From Salipaludibacillus sp047795645 (GTDB lineage: Bacteria; Bacillota; Bacilli; Bacillales; Salisediminibacteriaceae), in the NCBI RefSeq assembly GCF_047795645.1, contig NZ_CP181045.1:4402001-4466000 (forward strand): a stretch of DNA of 64,000 nt, written 5' to 3'. Shown here one piece after another: positions 40,474-49,887 of the stretch. The first letter of the stretch is position 1, and each line of letters opens with the position of its first letter. The translations under genes and the position numbers were made by a program. Under the pieces are notes generated by a model that saw only the letters and a list, made by a program, of their open reading frames with translations, was not told the origin of the DNA and did no database searches.

Positions 40474-41612
40474 GGAAGGACTGGATTGCACCTGGTAAAA
40501 CAGTAGGAATTCTCGGAGGAGGACAACTTGGCAGAATGATGGCTTTAGCTGCTCGTGAAATGGGCTATCGCGTAGCTGTACTAGAACCGACTCCTGACTC
40601 GCCTTGTGGGCAGGTCGCTGACTATCAAATAGAGTCGGCTTATGATGATTTAAAAGGGGCAGAAAAATTTGTCGAGCTGTGTGATGTTCTCACGTATGAA
40701 TTTGAGAACATCGATGCAGAAACTGCTACGTGGTTGGAAAAACAAGCGTACCTACCTCAGGGAAGTGATCTTCTTGAAATTACACAGAATCGTATTCATG
40801 AAAAACAAGCGATTAAATCGTTTCAAGTTCCCGTTGTTCGTTATCGCGCTTTGGAAACACAGGCTGAATTACAGAAAGCGAGAGAAGCACTCGGATTACC
40901 GGCTGTACTAAAAACAACTCGTGGAGGATATGACGGAAAAGGTCAGCAAGTCATTCGTACTAACAATGATATCCCTGTAGCGTGGAAAGAGATGGAAGGA
41001 AAAGGTCCTTTTGTATTGGAATCATGGGTTCCATTTGATAAAGAAATTTCGATAGTTGTTACAAGAAGTACTACAGGAGAAATGACGACATTTCCTATTG
41101 CTGAGAACATTCATGTGAACAATGTTTTACATCAATCGATTGTCCCAGCAAGGATTCCTTATGAAATTGAACAACAGGCGGTAGAGATTGCAACGCACTT
41201 AGCTGAATCGTTTCACTTAATTGGTACACTAGCCGTCGAGATGTTCGTAACTGATGATAATATCGTTTACGTAAACGAACTAGCACCAAGGCCTCACAAC
41301 TCTGGTCATTATACAATGGAGGCATGTGAAACATCTCAATTTGAACAACATATCCGTGCTATTTGTGGGTGGCCTTTAGGGAAAACGAATCTACTCAAAC
41401 CTGCTGTGATGGTAAATATATTGGGAGAGCACGTAGATGATGTCATTAAAAATTTAGAAGGGCTTCCGGATGGTCACGTACATTTGTATGGAAAAAAAGA
41501 ATCACGTACGGGGCGAAAAATGGGTCACATTACATTTTTGACAGATGACGTTGAACAAACTCTTAAAGAAATTAACCAGTCAGGTATTTGGAAGCTGGAT
41601 GAAGAAGAATAA
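40470..41612 (+). CDS. purK: N5-carboxyaminoimidazole ribonucleotide synthase
   Basis: A 380-residue ATP-grasp enzyme that carboxylates AIR with ATP and bicarbonate. It has the N-terminal GILGGGQLGRMMALAAREMG loop near residue 14, ATP-grasp Lys in AVLKTTRGGYDGKGQ and the metal-binding end NELAPRPHNSGHYT. It works with PurE. The ATGA overlap with purE implies coupled translation. Confidence 0.97.
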   Translation: MRKDWIAPGKTVGILGGGQLGRMMALAAREMGYRVAVLEPTPDSPCGQVADYQIESAYDDLKGAEKFVELCDVLTYEFENIDAETATWLEKQAYLPQGSDLLEITQNRIHEKQAIKSFQVPVVRYRALETQAELQKAREALGLPAVLKTTRGGYDGKGQQVIRTNNDIPVAWKEMEGKGPFVLESWVPFDKEISIVVTRSTTGEMTTFPIAENIHVNNVLHQSIVPARIPYEIEQQAVEIATHLAESFHLIGTLAVEMFVTDDNIVYVNELAPRPHNSGHYTMEACETSQFEQHIRAICGWPLGKTNLLKPAVMVNILGEHVDDVIKNLEGLPDGHVHLYGKKESRTGRKMGHITFLTDDVEQTLKEINQSGIWKLDEEE

Positions 41613-41626
41613 TAGGAGGAACAACA

Positions 41627-42925
41627 ATGATTGAACGGTATACACGCCCGGAAATGGGAGAGATTTGGACAGAGAAAAACCGATTTCAAGCGTGGCTTGA
41701 AGTGGAAATTGTCGCTTGTGAAGCGTGGGCTAAACGAGGAGATATTCCGCAGGAAGATGTTGAAAAAATTCGGAAAAATGCTTCTTTTGAAGTGGATCGA
41801 ATTCATGAAATCGAAGCAGAAACTAGACACGACGTGGTAGCTTTTACGCGTGCTGTTTCTGAATCTCTTGGGGAAGAACGGAAGTGGGTTCATTACGGTC
41901 TGACGTCCACGGATGTAGTAGACACGGCTTTATCTTACTTACTTAAACAAGCGAATGAAATTCTCGAAAAGGACCTATTAAATTTTATTGAAATCCTCAA
42001 AAACAAGGCAATTGAACATAAAAATACAGTAATGATGGGTCGTACTCACGGTGTTCATGCTGAACCAACAACTTTCGGGTTGAAAGTGGCGCTTTGGTAT
42101 GAAGAAATGAATCGCAACCTAGAACGTTTTCGTCAGGCCGCAGAAACTGTTAGAGTAGGAAAGTTGTCTGGTGCTGTGGGCACTTATGCCAATATTGACC
42201 CTTCAGTGGAAAAGTATGTGTGCGAGGGATTAGGTCTTGAAGCATCTCGTATCTCAACACAAACATTACAACGCGATCGTCATGCTCATTACATGGCAAC
42301 TATTTCTTTAATTGCCTCTTCAATTGAAAAAATGGCGGTGGAGATTCGCGCTCTGCAAAAAAGTGAGACAAGAGAAGTGGAAGAATTTTTTGCAAAAGGA
42401 CAAAAAGGGTCATCAGCTATGCCACATAAACGAAACCCGATTGGATCTGAAAATATGACAGGACTTGCTCGTGTTATCCGTGGTCATATGGTTACGGCTT
42501 ATGAAAATGTGGCATTGTGGCATGAACGAGATATTTCTCACTCTTCAGCCGAGCGAATCATCCTTCCAGATGCAACGATTGCCTTGAATTATATGTTAAA
42601 TCGGTTTGGGAACATCGTGAAAAATTTAACTGTATTCCCTGAAAATATGAAGCGGAATATGACAAGAACATACGGCTTGATTTATTCTCAACGCGTGCTT
42701 CTATCATTGATAGATAAAGGGATGTCACGTGAAGAAGCATATGATATCGTCCAGCCAAAAGCGATGGATGCTTGGGAGCAAGCAGTACAATTCCGCAGCT
42801 TGGTCGATGCCGATGAAAGAATTACAAAACATCTTTCAAGTGCTGAATTAGATGAATGTTTTGATTATCGTCATCATTTAAAACATGTCGATACGATTTT
42901 TGATCGATTAGGTTTACAAGGATAG
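41627..42925 (+). CDS. purB: Adenylosuccinate lyase
   Basis: A 432-residue PurB that cleaves SAICAR to AICAR and adenylosuccinate to AMP. It belongs to the fumarase/aspartase superfamily. The signature loop SSAMPHKRNPIGSE is near residue 262, with catalytic His segments TRHDVVAF (about 67) and GRTHGVHAEPTTFG (about 138). An AGGAGGA site precedes the ATG 14 bases after purK. The 82-base gap before purC contains a hairpin. Confidence 0.98.
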   Translation: MIERYTRPEMGEIWTEKNRFQAWLEVEIVACEAWAKRGDIPQEDVEKIRKNASFEVDRIHEIEAETRHDVVAFTRAVSESLGEERKWVHYGLTSTDVVDTALSYLLKQANEILEKDLLNFIEILKNKAIEHKNTVMMGRTHGVHAEPTTFGLKVALWYEEMNRNLERFRQAAETVRVGKLSGAVGTYANIDPSVEKYVCEGLGLEASRISTQTLQRDRHAHYMATISLIASSIEKMAVEIRALQKSETREVEEFFAKGQKGSSAMPHKRNPIGSENMTGLARVIRGHMVTAYENVALWHERDISHSSAERIILPDATIALNYMLNRFGNIVKNLTVFPENMKRNMTRTYGLIYSQRVLLSLIDKGMSREEAYDIVQPKAMDAWEQAVQFRSLVDADERITKHLSSAELDECFDYRHHLKHVDTIFDRLGLQG

Positions 42926-42934
42926 TTATCATAA

Positions 42935-42953
42935 AGAGCGGCTCGTCCGCTCT
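42935..42953 (+). promoter_or_regulatory. Intercistronic hairpin between purB and purC
   Basis: AGAGCGG (42935-42941) pairs with CCGCTCT (42947-42953) around a 5-base loop. A second CCGCTCT occurs at 43000-43006, directly after AGGAGG and before the GTG of purC, and could pair with the same AGAGCGG instead. The hairpin lacks a T run and so is not a good terminator. Confidence 0.5.
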
Positions 42954-43007
42954 CTTTATAGAGAAAATTTCCAATATTCTGATCTGAATGAATAGGAGGC
43001 CGCTCTG

Positions 43008-43721
43008 GTGGAGAAAAAAACATGTTTATATGAAGGCAAAGCCAAACGGATTTATGAGACAGAGAAACCGGAAGTGCTTTGGGTAGAATACAAAGATGAG
43101 GCAACGGCGTTTAATGGCGAAAAGAAAGATGTGCTAGTAGGTAAGGGGCGTCTAAATAATGAAATCAGTTCCTTGATTTTTTCGACATTAGCAAAGCAAG
43201 GGATCAAAAGCCATTTCATTGAGCGGCTATCTGAAACGGAGCAACTTATAAGGAAAGTGAGCATTATCCCGATTGAGGTCGTTGTCAGAAACGTAGCAGC
43301 TGGCAGCTTAGTGAAACGCCTAGGTTTGACACGCGGACAAATTTTTTCGCAACCAATTGTTGAGTTTTATTACAAGGACGATGAGCTGGGCGACCCACTC
43401 ATGAATGACGAACACGTTCGTGCGATGCAGTTAGCGACGGATAAAGAAGTTCAGTTGCTTAAAGAGAAAGCCTTGGCAGTAAATGAGCAATTGATACCAT
43501 TATTTGAACGCATCGACGTTCAGCTGATCGACTTTAAATTGGAATTTGGACGAGATGCATCTGGTAAGGTTTTATTGGCGGATGAAATATCGCCAGACAC
43601 ATGCCGACTTTGGGATAAGGAAACGGGAAAATCGTTTGATAAAGATTTATTTCGTTTTGGACAAGGGAATTTGCAAGAAGGTTATGAAACTATTTTTTCT
43701 AGACTAGGAGGACAATCATAA
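43008..43721 (+). CDS. purC: SAICAR synthetase
   Basis: A 237-residue phosphoribosylaminoimidazole-succinocarboxamide synthase joining CAIR and aspartate with ATP. Family motifs YEGKAKRIYET at the N-terminus, VEVVVRNVAAGSLVKRLG near 93 and LADEISPDTCRLWD near 193 are visible. The GTG start at 43008 follows AGGAGG, with CCGCTCTG between. Its stop codon overlaps the purS start. Confidence 0.97.
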   Translation: MEKKTCLYEGKAKRIYETEKPEVLWVEYKDEATAFNGEKKDVLVGKGRLNNEISSLIFSTLAKQGIKSHFIERLSETEQLIRKVSIIPIEVVVRNVAAGSLVKRLGLTRGQIFSQPIVEFYYKDDELGDPLMNDEHVRAMQLATDKEVQLLKEKALAVNEQLIPLFERIDVQLIDFKLEFGRDASGKVLLADEISPDTCRLWDKETGKSFDKDLFRFGQGNLQEGYETIFSRLGGQS

Positions 43722-43978
43722 TGACTTATGACGTAAAAGTATTTGTGACACTAAAGGAAGGTGTATTAGATCCTCAAGGATCGGCGGTAAAAACGTCTCT
43801 ACACCACTTAGGATATACAGGAGTAGAAGACGTTCGAATTGGCAAGGTGATGAATCTTCGTATTGAAGCGTCACCAGAAACGATGGAAGAACAAGTGAAA
43901 GAAATGTGTGACAAGTTGCTTGCAAACCCAGTTATTGAAGATTATAGCTTTGAGGCAGAGGAGGTTGTCTCTACATGA
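43721..43978 (+). CDS. purS: FGAM synthase subunit PurS
   Basis: An 85-residue PurS, the small bridging subunit that links PurQ and PurL in the FGAM synthase of Gram-positive bacteria. The sequence KVFVTLKEGVLDPQGSAV and the later VIEDYSFE end are typical. It overlaps purC by one base and purQ by four. Confidence 0.96.
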   Translation: MTYDVKVFVTLKEGVLDPQGSAVKTSLHHLGYTGVEDVRIGKVMNLRIEASPETMEEQVKEMCDKLLANPVIEDYSFEAEEVVST

Positions 43979-44658
43979 AGTTCGCTGTCATCGTTTTTCC
44001 AGGATCCAACTGTGATTTAGATATGTTTCATGCCATTCAAGATGAGCTAGGTGAAGACGTGACTTACGTGTGGCATGACGAAACGAGCCTCGAAGGTTTT
44101 GATGCAGTTCTCCTTCCAGGTGGATTTTCCTATGGAGATTATTTGCGATCTGGAGCGATTGCACGCTTTTCACCAATTATGAAAGCAGTAGAAGAAGCCG
44201 CAAAAAAGGGCAAACCAGTTCTTGGAGTCTGTAACGGATTTCAAGTGTTACTAGAAGCAGGGTTGCTACCAGGAGCAATGCGACGAAATGCCAACCTGAC
44301 ATTTATTTGTAAACAAACGGAGCTCTTAGTGAAAAATGGTGAGACAATGTTTACAGGTAACTATGAGCAAGAAGCAGCGATTACTATTCCCGTTGCTCAT
44401 GGAGATGGAAACTACTATTGTGACAATGAAACATTGAAAAAGCTTCATTCAAACAATCAAATTGTCTTTACGTATAAAGAAGATATTAACGGATCTATCG
44501 ACAATATCGCGGGAATAACAAATGAAAAAGGTAATGTACTGGGGATGATGCCTCACCCAGAGCGAGCTGTGGATAATTTATTAGGGTCTTCAGACGGATT
44601 AGCACTTTTTCAATCGATTGTTAAGCATTGGAGGGAACAGCATGCAATTACTTCATGA
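43975..44658 (+). CDS. purQ: FGAM synthase glutaminase subunit PurQ
   Basis: A 227-residue class I glutaminase that supplies ammonia to PurL. The nucleophile Cys lies in VLGVCNGFQVLLEAG near residue 87, and the catalytic His and Glu in GMMPHPERAVD near 196. The GGFSYGDYLRSGAIA oxyanion segment is also clear. The gene overlaps purS by four bases and purL by 17. Confidence 0.97.
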   Translation: MKFAVIVFPGSNCDLDMFHAIQDELGEDVTYVWHDETSLEGFDAVLLPGGFSYGDYLRSGAIARFSPIMKAVEEAAKKGKPVLGVCNGFQVLLEAGLLPGAMRRNANLTFICKQTELLVKNGETMFTGNYEQEAAITIPVAHGDGNYYCDNETLKKLHSNNQIVFTYKEDINGSIDNIAGITNEKGNVLGMMPHPERAVDNLLGSSDGLALFQSIVKHWREQHAITS

Positions 44659-46873
44659 ACCGACACCGGCTATCATAAAAAAAGACAAGATCTATAAAGA
44701 AATGGGTGTCACTGACGCAGAGTTTCAATTGATTGAAGACATCATGGGGCGACTGCCTAATTACACGGAGCTAGGATTGTTTTCTGTTATGTGGTCTGAG
44801 CATTGTAGTTATAAAAACTCCAAAGTCGTTTTGAAAAAGTTCCCGACTACTGGAGAGAAAGTCTTGCAAGGACCAGGTGAAGGCGCCGGTATTATTGATA
44901 TTGGTGACGAGCAAGCCGTTGTTTTCAAAATTGAAAGCCACAATCACCCGTCAGCTATTGAACCTTATGAAGGAGCAGCTACTGGTGTAGGTGGGATTAT
45001 TCGCGATATCTTTTCGATGGGCGCACGTCCCGTTGCTTTGTTAAACTCCCTTCGATTCGGCGAACTGAAAAATCCAAGGGTCAAATATATTTTTGAAGGC
45101 GTTGTAGCTGGTATTGCTGGATACGGAAACTGTATTGGCATTCCAACTGTGGGTGGTGAAGTCCAATTCGATCCATGTTACGAGGGGAATCCTCTAGTTA
45201 ATGCGATGTGCGTGGGTTTAATTGACCACAAAGATATTCAAAAAGGTCAAGCTAAAGGCGTCGGTAATCCAGTTTTATACGTCGGCGCAAGCACTGGGCG
45301 AGATGGAATTCACGGGGCGACTTTTGCTTCTGAAGAATTAAGTGAAGCATCGGAGGCGAAACGACCAGCGGTTCAAGTTGGCGATCCTTTTATGGAGAAA
45401 TTGCTGATTGAAGCCTGTCTTGAAGCGGTTAAACACCCTAAATTAGTTGGTATCCAAGACATGGGGGCAGCAGGACTTGTTTCGTCTTCAGCTGAAATGG
45501 CTAGTAAAGCAGGATCAGGGATTGAAATGAATTTAGATGATGTGCCACAAAGAGAAAAAGCTATGACACCGTACGAAATGATGTTGTCAGAGTCTCAAGA
45601 GAGAATGTTACTCGTTATGGAAAAAGGTAGTGAACAGGAATTTATCAATTTGTTTGAAAACTGGGGGCTTGAAGCGAAGGTGATCGGTAAAGTGACGGAT
45701 GATCATCGATTGAAGCTTGTTCATCAAGGAGAAATAGTTGCAGATGTACCTGTTGATTCTCTTGCTGAAGATGCACCTGTTTATCACCAACCATCGAAAG
45801 AGCCAAGTTATTTCCGGGAATTTCAAGAAATAAAAGATTACCGTCCTGACGTAACAGATTTTACAAAAACATTAAAAGATTTATTTCAGCAACCAACGAT
45901 TGCTAGTAAAGAATGGGTATATGAGCAATACGATTATATGGTACGGACCAACACTGTAGTTGCTCCTGGATCTGACGCTGGTGTGATTCGAATTCGAGGA
46001 ACAGAAAAGGCGTTGGCAATGACAACTGACTGTAATTCTCGCTACATTTATTTGGACCCCTATGAGGGCGGGAAATTAGCTGTTGCTGAAGCATCAAGAA
46101 ACCTCGTTTGTTCTGGTGCTGAACCATTAGGTGTCACGGACTGCTTAAATTACGGAAGTCCAGAAAAACCTGAAATTTTCTGGCAACTCGAGAGATCCAC
46201 AGACGGATTAAGCGAAGCATGTAGAGAGTTGGGCACTCCTGTAATAGGTGGAAATGTTTCATTGTATAATGAAACCGCAAAAGGAGCGATTTATCCGACG
46301 CCTGTCATTGGTATGGTTGGTCTAATTCACCATTTGGATCATATTACAAAGCAATCGTTTCAACAAGCTGGAGATGTGATTTATCAAATTGGCGAAGCAA
46401 AACATGAGTTTTCCGGAAGTGAATTGCAAAAAATGACAGAAGGAAAAATCTATGGTCCATCACCTTCAATTGATTTGACTATTGAAAAATCAAGACAAGC
46501 TCAAGTACTTAAGGCAATCCAACAGGGAACTGTCCAGTCAGCTCATGATTTATCAGAAGGTGGATTCCTTGTTGCACTTGCAGAAAAAGCATTCGGAACA
46601 TCTTTTGGAGCGGAAGTTACTGTGCAAGATAGCGATGTATTAGCAGCATTCTTTAGTGAATCTGCCTCTCGTTATATTTTGACGGTGAAGAAAGAAGATC
46701 AGGCAGCGTTTGAGAAATTGATACCAGAAGCAAAAGCGATTGGAAATGTAACAAAAGTAGCGAACATTCATGTGAAAGATCAAAAGGGTAAAACCCTAAT
46801 CAACGAGAGCGTCCAGCCGATGGAGGATGCTTGGAGAGGTGCTATTTCATGTTACCTGAAATCAAAGGACTAA
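44642..46873 (+). CDS. purL: FGAM synthase large subunit PurL
   Basis: A 743-residue small-type PurL converting FGAR to FGAM with ATP and PurQ-derived ammonia. The ATP and metal segments SEHCSYKNSK and VFKIESHNHPSAIEPYEGAATGVGG-type sequence (ESHNHPSAIEPYEGAATGVG) lie in the first 110 residues, and DLSEGGFLVALAE is near 640. ATG at 44642 is chosen because TGGAGGG lies just upstream within the end of purQ. The longer upstream frame has no such site. The end overlaps purF. Confidence 0.97.
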   Translation: MQLLHEPTPAIIKKDKIYKEMGVTDAEFQLIEDIMGRLPNYTELGLFSVMWSEHCSYKNSKVVLKKFPTTGEKVLQGPGEGAGIIDIGDEQAVVFKIESHNHPSAIEPYEGAATGVGGIIRDIFSMGARPVALLNSLRFGELKNPRVKYIFEGVVAGIAGYGNCIGIPTVGGEVQFDPCYEGNPLVNAMCVGLIDHKDIQKGQAKGVGNPVLYVGASTGRDGIHGATFASEELSEASEAKRPAVQVGDPFMEKLLIEACLEAVKHPKLVGIQDMGAAGLVSSSAEMASKAGSGIEMNLDDVPQREKAMTPYEMMLSESQERMLLVMEKGSEQEFINLFENWGLEAKVIGKVTDDHRLKLVHQGEIVADVPVDSLAEDAPVYHQPSKEPSYFREFQEIKDYRPDVTDFTKTLKDLFQQPTIASKEWVYEQYDYMVRTNTVVAPGSDAGVIRIRGTEKALAMTTDCNSRYIYLDPYEGGKLAVAEASRNLVCSGAEPLGVTDCLNYGSPEKPEIFWQLERSTDGLSEACRELGTPVIGGNVSLYNETAKGAIYPTPVIGMVGLIHHLDHITKQSFQQAGDVIYQIGEAKHEFSGSELQKMTEGKIYGPSPSIDLTIEKSRQAQVLKAIQQGTVQSAHDLSEGGFLVALAEKAFGTSFGAEVTVQDSDVLAAFFSESASRYILTVKKEDQAAFEKLIPEAKAIGNVTKVANIHVKDQKGKTLINESVQPMEDAWRGAISCYLKSKD

Positions 46874-48273
46874 ACGAAGAGTGTGGAGTTTTTGGAGTTT
46901 GGAATCACGATGAAGCTGCACACATCACATATTATGGCTTACACAGCCTTCAGCATCGAGGACAAGAAGGGGCAGGAATCGTTGTCACGGATCGAGAAAA
47001 GCTGAAAATTCATAAAGGGATGGGCCTTGTAAATGAGGTGTTTAACCCTGATATCTTAGATAGTCTGAAAGGAAACGGTGCGATTGGACACGTTCGCTAC
47101 ACAACGGCAGGGACGAGTGACTTTATCAACTGTCAGCCGTTGCAGTTTAATTCACAAATTGGCAGTCTCGCTTTAGCTCACAATGGGAACATTGTTAATG
47201 CGACGGCCTTGAAGCGACAGTTAGAGCATCAAGGGAGTATCTTCCAAACAACCTCAGATACAGAGGTCATCGCACACTTAATTAAGCGAAACGGGTATCC
47301 AGATATTCGTGATTCTGTGAAAAATGCATTAACGATGGTAAAAGGTGCATATGCATTAGCAATTCTTGTCGAGGATTTCATGATGGTTGCTTTAGACCCT
47401 AATGGTCTCCGCCCACTCTCGATTGGTAAAATGGGTGATGCATATGTTGTTTCCTCTGAAACGTGTGCATTTGACATCGTCGGTGCTGAGTTTGTTAGAG
47501 AAGTACAACCCGGAGAATTGATTACAATTGACGATAATGGTTTGCACATTGATGAGTTTACCCCCTCAACAAAACGAACAATTTGTTCGATGGAGTATGT
47601 GTATTTTGCTCGTCCTGATAGCAATGTTGAAGAGATTAACGTACACTATGCTCGGAAAAATCTCGGGAAACAATTAGCAAAGGAATTCCCAATTGAAGCA
47701 GATGTTGTAACAGGTGTCCCTGATTCGAGTATATCAGCAGCGATCGGATTTGCTGAGGAATCGGGTATTCCTTATGAACTAGGTTTAATCAAGAATCGTT
47801 ATGTTGGACGTACGTTCATCCAGCCTTCACAAGCATTACGTGAGCAAGGAGTCAAAATGAAACTCTCGGCAGTTCGTGGTGTCGTCGAAGGAAAACGAGT
47901 CGTGATGATTGATGATTCGATCGTAAGAGGAACTACAGCAAGAAGAATTGTTAAACTCCTTCGTGAAGCAGGAGCGAAAGAAGTTCATGTACGCATTAGT
48001 TCTCCTCCGATTGTCAATCCATGTTTCTATGGAATTGATACGTCAGCGAAAGGTGAACTGATTGCATCGGAGAAAAGCCAGCAAGAAATTTGTGACGAGT
48101 TGGGCGCTGACACGTTAGCTTATTTAACTGTTGACGGTTTAAAAGCAGGAATTGGACGGTCAGATAAGATGGAAAACTGTGGCCAATGTTTAGCCTGTTT
48201 CACCGGTGACTATCCAACGGAAATTTATCCGGAAACAGATCATCCTTATGATAAAGTATTAGGGGGGAAATAA
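46849..48273 (+). CDS. purF: Amidophosphoribosyltransferase
   Basis: A 474-residue PurF, the committed step of purine synthesis. The first eleven residues MLPEIKGLNEE form a propeptide before Cys12 (CGVFGVW), as in B. subtilis, where removal exposes the catalytic cysteine. The PRPP-binding motif VVMIDDSIVRGTT is near 350. Cysteines in RTICSMEY, VNPCFYG and ENCGQCLACF are placed to hold the 4Fe-4S cluster. ATG at 46849 follows GGAGAGGTG; the longer frame from 46831 would remove the propeptide pattern. Confidence 0.97.
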   Translation: MLPEIKGLNEECGVFGVWNHDEAAHITYYGLHSLQHRGQEGAGIVVTDREKLKIHKGMGLVNEVFNPDILDSLKGNGAIGHVRYTTAGTSDFINCQPLQFNSQIGSLALAHNGNIVNATALKRQLEHQGSIFQTTSDTEVIAHLIKRNGYPDIRDSVKNALTMVKGAYALAILVEDFMMVALDPNGLRPLSIGKMGDAYVVSSETCAFDIVGAEFVREVQPGELITIDDNGLHIDEFTPSTKRTICSMEYVYFARPDSNVEEINVHYARKNLGKQLAKEFPIEADVVTGVPDSSISAAIGFAEESGIPYELGLIKNRYVGRTFIQPSQALREQGVKMKLSAVRGVVEGKRVVMIDDSIVRGTTARRIVKLLREAGAKEVHVRISSPPIVNPCFYGIDTSAKGELIASEKSQQEICDELGADTLAYLTVDGLKAGIGRSDKMENCGQCLACFTGDYPTEIYPETDHPYDKVLGGK

Positions 48274-48274
48274 C

Positions 48275-49318
48275 GTGGCTAAAGCATATGAATCAGCAGG
48301 TGTGAATATCGAAGCGGGCTATGAAGGTGTACGGCGTATGAAAAAGCATGTGGAGTCGACATTTCGTAAAGAAGTGATCGGCGGTCTTGGTGGATTCGGT
48401 GGCATGTTTGATTTGTCTCAATTGAACTTGAAAGAACCTGTGCTCGTTTCTGGAACAGACGGAGTCGGAACCAAGCTGATGATTGCCCAGGAAATGAAAA
48501 AGCATGACACGATAGGCATTGATGCGGTTGCAATGTGTGTCAATGATATCGTTGTTCAAGGCGCTTCGCCATTATTCTTCCTTGATTATTTAGCATTAGG
48601 AAAAAATGATCCAGAACAAGTGGAACAAATTGTTGCAGGTGTCGCAGAAGGATGTCGCCAATCAAACTGTGCGTTAATTGGTGGAGAAACGGCAGAAATG
48701 CCAGGACTCTATGACGAAAATGAATACGACGTGGCAGGTTTTGTCGTTGGTGCAGCTGAGAAAACGCAACTGTGGGGCGCTGATAGAGTGAGTGAAGGGG
48801 ATGTCCTCATCGGGATTCCTTCTAGTGGAGTTCACAGTAACGGCTTCTCACTAGTTCGTAAAATAGTTAAAGAGGCAGGTTTGACTTGGGATGATGTCGT
48901 TGTGAATGGTGATAAGAAAGTCTCTTTAGGAGAATTATTACTTACACCAACGCGGATATATGTCAACGCTTTACAAGCATTTTTAGGTGGCTCTTCCATT
49001 AACGCTGCTGCTCATATTACTGGTGGTGGGCTCGTTGAAAACGTGCCGAGGATGTTACCAAATGGTCTTGGAGCAGAAATTAAACTTGGTAGCTGGGAAG
49101 TACCTTTTGTTTTTCAATGGTTAAGAGAAAAAGGGGAATTAACAGAAGAGGATCTACTTGAAACGTTTAACATGGGGATTGGTCTCGTGATTGCGGTTAA
49201 GAAAGTTGATCTATCTGAAGTAATGAATACATTGCAATCATCAGGCGAAAAGCCTATCGAAATCGGACACGTGAAAAATGGTGAAGGAGTCGAATTTAAA
49301 GGAGAGTTACAACGATGA
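48275..49318 (+). CDS. purM: AIR synthetase
   Basis: A 347-residue phosphoribosylformylglycinamidine cyclo-ligase. Motifs GFGGMFDLS, SGTDGVGTKLMIA near 67 and GGETAEMPGLY near 137 are typical of PurM. GTG at 48275 follows AGGGGGGAAATAAC and lies one base after the purF stop. Confidence 0.97.
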   Translation: MAKAYESAGVNIEAGYEGVRRMKKHVESTFRKEVIGGLGGFGGMFDLSQLNLKEPVLVSGTDGVGTKLMIAQEMKKHDTIGIDAVAMCVNDIVVQGASPLFFLDYLALGKNDPEQVEQIVAGVAEGCRQSNCALIGGETAEMPGLYDENEYDVAGFVVGAAEKTQLWGADRVSEGDVLIGIPSSGVHSNGFSLVRKIVKEAGLTWDDVVVNGDKKVSLGELLLTPTRIYVNALQAFLGGSSINAAAHITGGGLVENVPRMLPNGLGAEIKLGSWEVPFVFQWLREKGELTEEDLLETFNMGIGLVIAVKKVDLSEVMNTLQSSGEKPIEIGHVKNGEGVEFKGELQR

Positions 49319-49887
49319 TGAAAATCGCCGTATTCGCTTCTGGGAATGGCAGTAATTTTCAGTCGCTCGTTGAAGCGAACATTGACGCATCAATAGACTT
49401 GCTTGTTTGTGACAAACCTGGAGCCTATGTGGAACAACGTGCAGAGAAGAATGGGATTGATATTTTCTCATTTTCAGCTAAAAAATTCCCATCAAAAGCT
49501 GATTTTGAAGAGAAAATTTTAGCGGAACTTCGCCAACGCAATATTGATTTACTTGTGTTAGCTGGTTACATGAGACTTGTAGGGCCGACGCTTTTAAGTG
49601 AATTTGAAGGGAAAATTATTAACATTCACCCATCTTTACTTCCTTCTTTTCCAGGATTGGATGCAATTGGACAAGCATTTGATGCGAATGTGAAAGTTTC
49701 AGGTGTGACGATTCATTTTGTCGATGCAGGAATGGATACAGGTCCAATTATTGCCCAAGAGCCTGTTAAAATAGAAGAGAAAGATACAAAGGAAGATGTA
49801 CAACGGAAGATTCAGGCATTAGAGCACGATCTGTATCCAAAAACGATTCAACATGTGATTTCACAATGGCAGAGGAGCGTGAATTAA
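49315..49887 (+). CDS. purN: Phosphoribosylglycinamide formyltransferase
   Basis: A 190-residue folate-dependent GAR transformylase. The N-terminal phosphate loop VFASGNGSNFQ, the NIHPSLLPSFPG active-site segment near 106 (Asn and His) and HFVDAGMDTGPIIAQ with the catalytic Asp near 144 are present. It overlaps purM by four bases and abuts purH directly. Confidence 0.97.
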   Translation: MMKIAVFASGNGSNFQSLVEANIDASIDLLVCDKPGAYVEQRAEKNGIDIFSFSAKKFPSKADFEEKILAELRQRNIDLLVLAGYMRLVGPTLLSEFEGKIINIHPSLLPSFPGLDAIGQAFDANVKVSGVTIHFVDAGMDTGPIIAQEPVKIEEKDTKEDVQRKIQALEHDLYPKTIQHVISQWQRSVN

